Below are positions 1-5,386 of a DNA stretch of 5,595 bases, piece by piece. The translations under genes and the position numbers were made by a program. Under the pieces are notes generated by a model that did no database searches, was not told the DNA's origin, and was given only the letters and a program-made list of their open reading frames with translations. Origin of the DNA: an uncultured Oscillospiraceae bacterium (lineage in GTDB: Bacteria > Bacillota > Clostridia > Oscillospirales > Ruminococcaceae); contig CAKSHT010000138.1 in the NCBI GenBank assembly GCA_934457235.1, positions 1-5,595 on the forward strand, written 5' to 3'. Every line of letters begins with the position of its first letter. Position 1 is the first letter of the stretch.

Positions 1-1
1 G

Positions 2-34
2 TACAACACCGAAATGGCAAAGCGCGCTGAATAA
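2..34 (+). CDS. 3' end of an unidentified gene (partial, cut by left edge)
   Basis: The second plus-strand frame reads through ten codons (YNTEMAKRAE) to a TAA at 32-34. A factor-independent terminator starts ten bases later, which is what a true gene end looks like. Too little is visible to name the product. The other two frames are less attractive: frame 1 stops at 30, and frame 3 runs through the terminator hairpin. Confidence 0.4.
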   Translation, partial: YNTEMAKRAE

Positions 35-43
35 ACAAAAGAA

Positions 44-80
44 AGCTCCGGACGTCGCCGCCCGGAGCTCATTTCTATTT
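44..80. terminator. Two-way terminator between converging genes
   Basis: AGCTCCGG (44-51) pairs with CCGGAGCT (62-69), giving an 8-bp GC-rich stem with a 10-base loop. On the plus strand a T-rich tail follows (ATTTCTATTTT, 71-81). On the minus strand the complement of the A-rich run at 35-43 gives a T-rich tail. It sits between a gene ending at 34 (plus) and rubrerythrin ending at 89 (minus), so it probably serves both. Confidence 0.8.
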
Positions 81-88
81 TGGGGAAA

Positions 89-643
89 TTACTTGAAGTA
101 TCTGTTCAGCAGACCCTCGAAAGCCTTTCCGTGTCTTGCCTCGTCCTTTGCCATCTCGTGAACTGTGTCGTGGATAGCGTCGAGGTTGAGAGCCTTTGCC
201 TTCTTCGCAAGATCAAGCTTGCCTGCTGTAGCGCCGTGCTCAGCCTCTACACGCTTGGTAAGGTTCTCCTTTGTAGACGCAGAAACTACCTCGCCGAGAA
301 GCTCAGCGAACTTTGCAGCATGCTCTGCCTCTTCCCATGCAGCCTTCTCATAGTAAAGGCCTACCTCAGGATAGCCCTCGCGGTGAGCGGCTCTTGCCAT
401 CGCAAGGTACATGCCGACCTCTGTGCACTCGCCAGTGAAGTTAGCGCGCAGACCCTCGATGATCTCATCGGGAACACCATCAAGCTTGCCTACGCCGATC
501 TTGTGCTCGTCAGCGAATACAAGCTTGCCGTCTTTGTCGTCGATGACTGTGAACTTGGAACCGGGAACACCGCACTGCGGGCACTTCTCAGGAGCTGCGT
601 CGCCTTCGTAAACATAACCACATACAGGACATACAAATTTCAT
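89..643 (-). CDS. Reverse rubrerythrin (N-terminal rubredoxin, C-terminal di-iron domain)
   Basis: This is a cytoplasmic peroxide-scavenging enzyme of anaerobes: a four-helix di-iron domain reduces hydrogen peroxide, with electrons passed through a rubredoxin iron site. The rubredoxin domain comes first (residues about 1-35), with Cys ligands in CPVCG (C5, C8) and CPQCG (C21, C24). The ferritin-like domain follows (about 55-184). It shows E72/E75 in [12 protein letters not shown]105-x-x-H108 in EEAEH, E135 in EAEH and E168-x-x-H171 in DEARH. Classical rubrerythrins carry the rubredoxin at the C-terminus, so the order marks the 'reverse' type described in Clostridium acetobutylicum. At 184 residues it looks complete. 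The ATG at 641-643 is set by a GGAGG (653-657) nine bases upstream. It is transcribed alone from its own consensus promoter. Assignment to the family is firm; the physiological reductant (an NADH-linked rubredoxin reductase in clostridia) is not visible here. Confidence 0.96.
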   Translation of the reverse strand: MKFVCPVCGYVYEGDAAPEKCPQCGVPGSKFTVIDDKDGKLVFADEHKIGVGKLDGVPDEIIEGLRANFTGECTEVGMYLAMARAAHREGYPEVGLYYEKAAWEEAEHAAKFAELLGEVVSASTKENLTKRVEAEHGATAGKLDLAKKAKALNLDAIHDTVHEMAKDEARHGKAFEGLLNRYFK

Positions 644-697
644 AATTTAAAACCTCCGAAATTGATTTTTAGAAACTAGGAATTATTCTTGATTTCC

Positions 698-712
698 TTG
701 ATATGATTATAG
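698..712 (-). promoter_or_regulatory. Possible PerR-like box over the rubrerythrin -10
   Basis: On the minus strand CTATAATCATATCAA matches 11 of 14 defined positions of the PerR consensus TTATAATnATTATAA; one mismatch is in the left half and three are in the right. It overlaps the -10, where a repressor would block initiation. PerR control of reverse rubrerythrins is known in C. acetobutylicum. Part of the match comes from the -10 itself, so this is weak evidence. Confidence 0.3.
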
Positions 713-734
713 CACACCCAAATAATTTTGTCAA
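706..734 (-). promoter_or_regulatory. Consensus sigma-A promoter of the rubrerythrin gene
   Basis: Read on the minus strand, a perfect TTGACA (729-734) and a perfect TATAAT (706-711) are separated by exactly 17 bases. Immediately upstream of the -35 lie runs of eight and seven Ts (738-745, 749-755) split by AAA. This A/T-tract block resembles an UP element. The promoter should be very strong unless repressed. The predicted start near 700 leaves a leader of about 55 bases. Confidence 0.92.
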
Positions 735-765
735 GCGTTTTTTTTAAATTTTTTTGAAATATATG

Positions 766-777
766 GTTATTCATAAC
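766..777. repeat. Inverted repeat midway between divergent promoters
   Basis: GTTAT (766-770) and ATAAC (773-777) form a 5-bp dyad with a 2-base centre. It lies about 30 bases from each of the two divergent -35 boxes (734 and 805). It may be an operator for a regulator acting on one or both promoters. A short AT-rich dyad can also occur by chance. Confidence 0.3.
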
Positions 778-804
778 TAACTTCATTATTTCCTTGTAAA
801 ATTG

Positions 805-833
805 TTGACGAACCGACGAAAAAGTGCTACAAT
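805..833 (+). promoter_or_regulatory. Strong plus-strand promoter for the structured RNA and perhaps the CBS gene
   Basis: TTGACG (805-810) and TACAAT (828-833) are separated by 17 bases, with a TG at 825-826 giving an extended -10. The predicted start is near 840. No protein gene begins until 1146, so the transcript either is a non-coding RNA or carries a leader of about 305 bases. I found no other credible promoter between here and 1146. Confidence 0.85.
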
Positions 834-912
834 GAAATTACTCTTAATCAGACATTCATAAGACCTGCCAAGAAAAGTCAAGCCATAAAAAGGAATTTTT
901 GATAAGAAGAAA

Positions 913-1067
913 ATAATGGAAGCAAGCAGCGTGATTCTCCAGTGATTTGCGAAAATACCTTGTTGTGGCAGCTCACCGAACGCTGTAATGGAAGCGTGGA
1001 TGACGGTCTTAAAAACGGGCGTTTCTCCCAGGGAGGATTACGTCAGTCCAACCACTGCTTCCATTAT
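913..1067 (+). ncRNA. Long rod-shaped structured RNA, 6S RNA (SsrS)-like candidate
   Basis: The ends pair perfectly: 913-924 with 1056-1067, 12 bp. After an asymmetric loop (925-928 / 1044-1055), 929-940 pairs with 1032-1043 in a continuous 12-bp stem containing three G-U pairs. These wobbles would be A-C mismatches on the other strand, so the plus strand is the RNA. Two long unpaired strands follow (941-972 and 1004-1031), and the 3' one can form a small hairpin (1013-1016 with 1021-1024). The rod is capped by an apical hairpin: 973-977 with 998-1003 (A1000 bulged), then 980-984 with 993-997. A possible 5-bp extension pairs 902-906 with 1070-1074. Closing stem, large central bubble and apical stem are the known architecture of 6S RNA, which sequesters RNA polymerase. 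I did not recognise a sequence signature, so the identity is inference from shape. The promoter at 805-833 implies a 70-base 5' extension that would need processing. The alternative is a cis-acting leader for the CBS gene. Confidence 0.5.
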
Positions 1068-1082
1068 AGCTTATACTTTGAG

Positions 1083-1119
1083 CCGGTCTATCCCTGCATG
1101 GCTTGTAGGGTTTTGCCGG
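1083..1119 (+). other. Two-part stem-loop between the RNA and the CBS gene
   Basis: CCGG (1083-1086) pairs with CCGG (1116-1119). Inside it, 1092-1098 pairs with 1104-1110 (7 bp with one G-U) around a 5-base loop. The following stretch is AT-rich (TAATTATATTAT) but lacks a T run. It could be a weak terminator or attenuator separating the RNA from the CBS gene, or a further helix of the same RNA. It ends 15 bases before the AGGAGG. Confidence 0.35.
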
Positions 1120-1145
1120 TAATTATATTATAACAGGAGGACACC

Positions 1146-1595
1146 ATGAACGAACCCAACGAGAATTTAGAATCCCCGGTAAACATCGCGCGCATAATGA
1201 TCCCGAAAGTATCTGTTGCAGCCGTACATGCTGATGACACGGTACGCCAGGGACTTGAAATAATGAAATACCACCGCTACACCTCTATCCCGGTACTGGA
1301 CAACCAGGACGTATACCTTGGCAGCGTGACCGAGGGCGACTTCCTGCGGCATATTCTGGCCGTAGGCACAACCGAGATGAAAGCACATGAAAAGTACCAC
1401 ATATCCGAAATATTCCGTCCGAATTTCTGCTCACCATTGCCAATCTACGCGTCATTGCAGGAACTTATCTCCAGGTCGCTGGAACAGAACTACGTCCCTA
1501 TAGTTGACGGACGCGGCTGCATGTGCGGAATAGTCACACGACGCGCCCTTATACTCCATCTGGACAGAACGATAACGGGCGAAAACGCTGAGTAA
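1146..1595 (+). CDS. Two-CBS-domain protein, CbpB/DarB-like nucleotide sensor
   Basis: A small soluble protein made of a CBS pair: CBS1 at about residues 15-72 (IMIPKVSVAAVHADDTV through TEGDFLRHI) and CBS2 at about 86-140 (ISEIFRPNF through GIVTRRALILHL). It has no enzyme domain, transporter or membrane segment. The length (149), the TSIPVLD stretch in CBS1 and the GIVTRR ending of CBS2 (128-133) resemble B. subtilis DarB (YkuL) and Listeria CbpB. Those bind cyclic-di-AMP and, when unbound, act on partners such as the (p)ppGpp synthetase Rel. Membership of the CBS family is clear. The c-di-AMP role is inferred from resemblance, since many stand-alone CBS pairs bind AMP/ATP instead. The start is fixed by AGGAGG (1135-1140) five bases upstream of ATG. 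Transcription probably comes from 805-833 through the structured RNA, because no nearer promoter is evident. It is monocistronic, ended by the terminator at 1600-1628. Confidence 0.9.
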   Translation: MNEPNENLESPVNIARIMIPKVSVAAVHADDTVRQGLEIMKYHRYTSIPVLDNQDVYLGSVTEGDFLRHILAVGTTEMKAHEKYHISEIFRPNFCSPLPIYASLQELISRSLEQNYVPIVDGRGCMCGIVTRRALILHLDRTITGENAE

Positions 1596-1599
1596 AACA

Positions 1600-1628
1600 A
1601 AAGGCGCTGTGAAATTCACAGCGCCTTT
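1600..1628. terminator. Strong two-way terminator between the CBS and GH59 genes
   Basis: 1600-1612 pairs with 1616-1628, a 13-bp perfect stem with core GGCGCTGTGA and a 3-base loop. The minus-strand tail is TTTTGTTTTA, ideal for the GH59 gene whose stop is at 1640. The plus-strand tail is weaker but still serves the CBS gene, which stops five bases before the stem. Confidence 0.92.
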
Positions 1629-1639
1629 ACTATTATAAG

Positions 1640-4375
1640 TTACTTTTTCTTTTTCCTGCTGACTGCAACACCTATGCCGATTCCGGCAGCAGCGGCCACG
1701 GCCGCGCCTATTCCGACTGCCGCGCCGACCGGGAATCCGCCGCTCTTGTCAGTGGAATTCCCGTCGGAGAAATCACCAGTACCGTTCTGCGCCTGGGAGG
1801 TCTGAGCTTCACCAGTCTGTGTGGATTCACCGGAAGTTGTTGGCTGTTCCTCTGCGGTATGAGAGCGCTGCTTTGCAGTGTAGACCGTTCCGCCGGTCAC
1901 CTCGGCGCCGTCTACATTATAGCTTCCATCAACTACAGTAACGGAGAGAGTGTGTGCACCGTCCTCCAGGCCATTCACGAAGAAGTTTGCCTTGCGGACG
2001 CTGTTCTTACCGAATGTGTGCTCATGTGCTTCACCGCCGTCGATTGACCAGCTGAGAGTCGCACCGTTTCCGCCGCCGGTGAGCGCAATACCCGTTCCGG
2101 TGAAGTCAACTGTAAACGAAGCCCCTGCCTTGCCGCTTGAAAGAGTACGCTTGTAGTTCTTGAAGCTGGACATGGTTTCGTGATTCCACTCGCCGGAGTA
2201 GTTGAACGCCAGGTCGGTGTTGTCCATACGTGTGATGTAGGTGTTTCCGCCTTCTGCAGGAGCTATCACAAGGTCGTCAAAGGAATTCTTATTGAATGAA
2301 GAATAGAACGCAGCTCTACCCGCGCCAAGTACTGTGCCATCTGCGGTGTACTCGCAGAGAAGATCATCGTTTGCCCAGCAGCGGATAACATTTCCGACTG
2401 CCTCAATCTTGAGTGAAACCGGTGCGGAAGTGTCAACGGAAGTGACGCCGCTCTGGATAACGCTGCTGTTTTCCCACAGGCTCCAGCTGCCGCTTTCAGT
2501 CAGCTTTACCCAATAGCCGCTTGCTCCGGCGTTACCCTGGGTATAGCGGAGTCCCACGCCAGCGTAGTTGTTCGCCTTGTCGTCCGATGGAGCATACTCA
2601 ATATTGGCTGAAACGCTGTAATCATACCAGCGGTCATCGCCGAAATTCGTTGTCGGATCGGGAGTCCAGCCCCATTCCTTTGCCTTAAGTTCGGGAGTTA
2701 TCTGCTGAACAAGCTTTCCGTTCTCGACTTCAAATGCGCCGCCCTCGTCTGTAGTGTATCTCGGAGCGTTACCTCTAGAGGAAAGGTAGTCTGCGGGATA
2801 ATCTGCGTACTCATAATTGTCGGTGTACGGAAGTTCCAGGATAGTACGCTGCTCCGGAGTGCTCTGGTGATACTCCGCGGGAGTGAGGTCGATCGTGGAA
2901 GCCGTGATGATGGAATAAGGCTTTACGGTCACGGAATAAGTATAGTTTCCGCCGTTCTCTGTAGGAGTAACATCGCCGATATTCTTGAAGTAATTCTCGT
3001 CATATGCGCCGCCGTTCGGACCGCGAGTTTCCCAGAGGTACACGGGCTTGCCTGCCGCATCAAGGTCAGACACCGTGAACTCATAGGTTATCGGCTCGGC
3101 AGTGGTATTGGTGATAACGGTTGTGTAGTCGGATTTATCCGGGCTGCACAGGGTGATATAGCTGTATGTGGAATCAACGATCGCATGACCGTCTCCGCCG
3201 GGAACGCCGTCCGCATAGCATGCGTCGTCAATGAAGTTCCAGCCCTTGTCTATGAACTGAGTGAACTGAAGCATAACGTAAAATCCGCTGTCGAGCGTGT
3301 AATAACCGCTCCAGGGGTCGCAGGCATTTATGAACTGCTTCTGACAATAGCATACGCCGTCGTAGTACGCAGCGATCACCGGCTGGAACTGACACAGAGT
3401 CATTCCTCCCTGGGGATACATCGCAATGTATCTGTTAGCGATATCCAGAGCGCCGTTGATCCCGGTAAGTCCGGAATTACCCTCATCGAAGCGCCACGCT
3501 CCCTCGGAATAAGCCATAGGAGAGCTTCCCTCACTGAACCACAGCTCCTTGCCGTATTCACGGGCAAGGGTCTGCGCAGACTCGTTGGAGCTGCTCGTAT
3601 AATGGCTTCCCAGTACGTCGATGTTATCGGAAAGGCTGGTATCGCCACTCTTGAGTTCCTTTAATACCTCGGAGGCTGCCTGCCAGGTGGTAACTTCATC
3701 CCCGGCTACTATCTTTATCTGGGAGTAGTCATAGGGGCAGTCTGTCTCGGACTTCAGATGCTGGGAGAGGTACTTTATCCAGTCGTTGTCCCTGCCGCGC
3801 TCGTTCTGCGTAGCCGATACATAGTCGAACTTGATGCCGTATGTATTGTATGCCGCATCAAGGGTATTCTTATACCACTTGTAGCGCGCCGCATACACGT
3901 CATCGGAGTTGTTGATCCACAGCGGCTCGCTCCACCAGAGCATGTCAAGCGTGAGATCAGGGTTTATGGACTTTGCATCTGCGGCGAGCTGATATCCGGC
4001 GCCGCGGGTGACGTCCGCTTTCTCGTCCTCGGTGCGCATTACGGACGGCTCAGTACCGGAGGAGGAATTTACATCGGATCCCATTTCAAGCTTGAGATGA
4101 GCTATCTCAAGACCATCCTTGCCGAACATGTAGTTCATGATCTCCCAGTACGCGTCTGGATTTTCCGCCTTGTAATCCAGCAGAAGTCTGGAGGAATTGT
4201 TGCCGCTTACCATGCCGACGCCGCGGTACAGCATGTTTTCAAGCGTGTTGGCGTTGTTGCCGTTTATCGTGATGTTCATGGGCTGAACCTCCTGTTCCGC
4301 CGCTGCGGGAAGAATTATGGAATTTGCCGCAGCAGCCACACAAACCGCAGCAGCCGCGATACTTTTCAGCTTCAT
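1640..4375 (-). CDS. Secreted, membrane-anchored GH59 glycosidase (galactocerebrosidase family)
   Basis: A retaining exo-beta-galactosidase-type enzyme, predicted to act outside the cell while tethered to the membrane. The signal peptide is at 1-26 (MKLKSI, an Ala-rich core, cut after PAAA). The catalytic barrel (about 50-372) aligns with human GALC from memory: RGVGMVSGNNSSRLL (51-65), TEPSVM (108-113), LWWSEP, then the acid/base E192 in QNER and the nucleophile E282 in LWFSEG, plus DPWSG (353-357). A beta-sandwich follows (about 376-497), then the GALC-type lectin-like domain (about 519-706). Human GALC ends there. This protein adds a beta-sandwich-like domain (713-833, with FTGTGIALTGG), a Thr/Ser/Gln-rich linker (836-880), a Gly/Ala hydrophobic helix (882-905) and an SRKKKK tail. 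No LPXTG or dockerin is seen. Both catalytic residues are intact, so it should be active. The substrate is unknown: plant beta-galactosides (for example xyloglucan side chains, given a GH74 neighbour) or host glycolipid. An AraC regulator lies just upstream. The ATG is set by AAGGAG (4385-4390), nine bases away. Confidence 0.93.
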   Translation of the reverse strand: MKLKSIAAAAVCVAAAANSIILPAAAEQEVQPMNITINGNNANTLENMLYRGVGMVSGNNSSRLLLDYKAENPDAYWEIMNYMFGKDGLEIAHLKLEMGSDVNSSSGTEPSVMRTEDEKADVTRGAGYQLAADAKSINPDLTLDMLWWSEPLWINNSDDVYAARYKWYKNTLDAAYNTYGIKFDYVSATQNERGRDNDWIKYLSQHLKSETDCPYDYSQIKIVAGDEVTTWQAASEVLKELKSGDTSLSDNIDVLGSHYTSSSNESAQTLAREYGKELWFSEGSSPMAYSEGAWRFDEGNSGLTGINGALDIANRYIAMYPQGGMTLCQFQPVIAAYYDGVCYCQKQFINACDPWSGYYTLDSGFYVMLQFTQFIDKGWNFIDDACYADGVPGGDGHAIVDSTYSYITLCSPDKSDYTTVITNTTAEPITYEFTVSDLDAAGKPVYLWETRGPNGGAYDENYFKNIGDVTPTENGGNYTYSVTVKPYSIITASTIDLTPAEYHQSTPEQRTILELPYTDNYEYADYPADYLSSRGNAPRYTTDEGGAFEVENGKLVQQITPELKAKEWGWTPDPTTNFGDDRWYDYSVSANIEYAPSDDKANNYAGVGLRYTQGNAGASGYWVKLTESGSWSLWENSSVIQSGVTSVDTSAPVSLKIEAVGNVIRCWANDDLLCEYTADGTVLGAGRAAFYSSFNKNSFDDLVIAPAEGGNTYITRMDNTDLAFNYSGEWNHETMSSFKNYKRTLSSGKAGASFTVDFTGTGIALTGGGNGATLSWSIDGGEAHEHTFGKNSVRKANFFVNGLEDGAHTLSVTVVDGSYNVDGAEVTGGTVYTAKQRSHTAEEQPTTSGESTQTGEAQTSQAQNGTGDFSDGNSTDKSGGFPVGAAVGIGAAVAAAAGIGIGVAVSRKKKK

Positions 4376-4379
4376 AAAG

Positions 4380-4438
4380 AAACGCTCCTTTCAGGTACGC
4401 TGTGTTATGTTTCCAGTATACCGCATTAAGGAGCGTTT
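4380..4438. repeat. 11-bp inverted repeat spanning GH59 promoter and ribosome site
   Basis: AAACGCTCCTT (4380-4390) and AAGGAGCGTTT (4428-4438) are perfect inverted copies 37 bases apart. GGTA/TACC (4394-4397, 4419-4422) extends the fold inside. In minus-strand sense the downstream arm holds the GH59 ribosome site AAGGAG, and the upstream arm, lying in the -35/-10 spacer, holds its complement CTCCTT. It could be a paired operator, or a hairpin forming only in read-through transcripts from araC. Confidence 0.75.
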
Positions 4439-4443
4439 TTCAA
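4415..4443 (-). promoter_or_regulatory. GH59 gene promoter
   Basis: On the minus strand TTGAAA (4438-4443) and TATACT (4415-4420) are separated by 17 bases. Transcription should start near 4408, leaving a leader of about 33 bases that contains the AAGGAG. The promoter lies in the 103-base gap after the AraC gene, so GH59 can be expressed separately from its regulator. Confidence 0.8.
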
Positions 4444-4473
4444 TCTCAAATATTTGCCGGGCTATCAAAATAT
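4444..4473 (-). promoter_or_regulatory. Candidate AraC-type activator site upstream of the GH59 -35
   Basis: On the minus strand ATATTTTGA (4465-4473) and ATATTTGA (4446-4453) are near-identical direct repeats; their TTTGA cores are 19 bases apart. The inner copy ends two bases before the -35 box and is part of a CAAATATTTG palindrome (4447-4456). Direct half-sites about two helical turns apart and abutting the -35 are typical of AraC-family activators, and such a gene ends at 4479. This is inference from pattern and position. Confidence 0.45.
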
Positions 4474-4478
4474 GAACA

Positions 4479-5282
4479 TCACAGCCTGGGAGATATTCTC
4501 CGCCACTCGGAGGGTGAAACTCCCTCGTATCTTCGGAACACCGTTCCGAAATAGGTCGGCGTGCTGTAGCCGGTCATTCGCGCAATGTCGCTCACACTGT
4601 ATTCCGTGGAGCTGAGCAGGCGCTTCGCCTCCGACACTCGGCGCAAAGCAAGATACTCCATCGGACGCATTCCGTGGAGCCGTCGGAACACGCGGCAGAA
4701 GTGCTGGAGCGACACGCCGCATAATCCCGCAAGCTCCTCCAGCGTGATGTCCCGGCTGATGTTCTCGTCCATGTAGCGCAGAGCAGGGTCGGTAAGTCCG
4801 CCGCGGGTCTTTCCGGAGAACACCGACATAAGCTCCAGAATATATTCGTACACCAGCAGCGAACAGCGCTCTCCGCCGGAAAGCGGGTCCGCCGCCGCAG
4901 ACATTATCCTGCTGAAAATTTGCTCACAGCCGGAGAGGTCAGCGCCGCTGCATTCCTGCCAGGCACCAAAGCCCATTTCAGCCATCATTTCGCGCATATG
5001 CGCACCTCTGAACACGACCCACGCAGTCTGCCAGTCAGCCGACATCGGGTAATACTCATGCGGAACGCCGGGGGTCAGAAAGAATATGCTTCCGGGATTC
5101 TGCGCGATCTCCCTGCCGTCCACTTTAAGCACGCCGCTTCCGCTGCGGGTGAAAAGTATCTGGCAGGAAACCAGCCCGCTCGGACGGGAAACGCGGTACT
5201 CCGGGTCTGAGATCCCGGCACCGGACAGGTAAAACGGAAGCCTTGTCTGTGCCGCAAGCACCGGATATATACTGTTCTGCAT
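4479..5282 (-). CDS. AraC-family transcriptional regulator (cupin sensor plus double HTH)
   Basis: A 267-residue DNA-binding regulator of normal AraC length. Residues about 15-150 form the ligand-sensing cupin domain, with the usual signature around FTRSGSGVLKVDG (44-56) and PGSIFFLTPGVPHEYYP (63-79). The C-terminal DNA-binding domain has two helix-turn-helices: the first at about 179-200 (ITLEELAGLCGVSLQHFCRV), the second at about 229-251 (SVSDIARMTGYSTPTYFGTV), ending with the family signature FRRYEGVSPSEWRR. Such regulators beside glycoside hydrolase genes usually sense a sugar or oligosaccharide and activate the adjacent gene. Here the GH59 gene lies 103 bases downstream in the same direction, with a candidate binding site between. 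The sensed ligand cannot be read from the sequence. The ATG at 5280-5282 has AGAGGTG (5288-5294) five bases upstream. No terminator follows, so read-through into GH59 is possible. Confidence 0.95.
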   Translation of the reverse strand: MQNSIYPVLAAQTRLPFYLSGAGISDPEYRVSRPSGLVSCQILFTRSGSGVLKVDGREIAQNPGSIFFLTPGVPHEYYPMSADWQTAWVVFRGAHMREMMAEMGFGAWQECSGADLSGCEQIFSRIMSAAADPLSGGERCSLLVYEYILELMSVFSGKTRGGLTDPALRYMDENISRDITLEELAGLCGVSLQHFCRVFRRLHGMRPMEYLALRRVSEAKRLLSSTEYSVSDIARMTGYSTPTYFGTVFRRYEGVSPSEWRRISPRL

Positions 5283-5300
5283 ACAATCACCTCTGTCAAT

Positions 5301-5329
5301 ATTTTAGCATAAACCGTACAGCACGTCAA
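5301..5329 (-). promoter_or_regulatory. Promoter of the AraC regulator gene (extended -10)
   Basis: On the minus strand TTGACG (5324-5329) and TAAAAT (5301-5306) have a 17-base spacer, with TGC directly before the -10 (extended -10). The predicted start is near 5294, so the leader is only about a dozen bases and its ribosome site sits at the extreme 5' end. The promoter lies between the regulator and the terminator of the upstream GH74 gene, so the regulator is its own transcription unit. Confidence 0.82.
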
Positions 5330-5340
5330 CCCCGGCGGTA

Positions 5341-5377
5341 AACAAAAATACCCGGCAGCCAGTAAGCCGCCGGGTAT
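5341..5377 (-). terminator. Terminator of the GH74 gene
   Basis: 5348-5356 pairs with 5369-5377 (core ACCCGGC/GCCGGGT, 9 bp) around a 12-base loop. Read on the minus strand it is followed by ATTTTTGTTT, a classical tail. It starts nine bases after the GH74 stop codon. The plus side is also T-rich, but no plus-strand gene arrives here. Confidence 0.9.
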
Positions 5378-5386
5378 CCATATTAT

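Noticed and set aside
80..679. 199-residue plus-strand open frame antisense to rubrerythrin
   Set aside because: It lies wholly over a clear rubrerythrin gene, resembles no family, has no ribosome site of note and crosses the rubrerythrin ribosome site and leader. It is a shadow.
918..930. GGAAGCAAGCAGC resembling the conserved loop of bacterial SRP RNA
   Set aside because: The partner strand (GTCAGG...) and the SRP hairpin are absent, and these bases pair instead in the long rod.
916..945. Nine-codon ATG peptide at the start of the RNA rod (possible leader peptide)
   Set aside because: There is no proper ribosome site, its ATG is buried in the 12-bp closing stem, and the residues show no run suggesting attenuation control.
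942..1133. 63-residue plus-strand open frame (GTG start) in the gap before the CBS gene
   Set aside because: It begins with GTG without a ribosome site and is laid over the paired strands of the structured RNA. The protein looks unstructured and Cys-rich without motifs.
840..1145. Known riboswitch or T-box in the CBS leader
   Set aside because: I looked for remembered signatures (T-box, TPP, SAM, FMN, cobalamin, ydaO c-di-AMP, guanidine) and recognised none. An Rfam search is still needed.
2867..3664. 265-residue plus-strand open frame inside the GH59 gene
   Set aside because: Antisense to well-conserved GH59 barrel and sandwich sequence, with no domain of its own. A codon-bias shadow.
3758..4429. 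223-residue plus-strand open frame over the GH59 N-terminus
   Set aside because: Antisense to signal peptide and barrel motifs (TEPSVM, QNER), no recognisable family, and it runs into the GH59 promoter.
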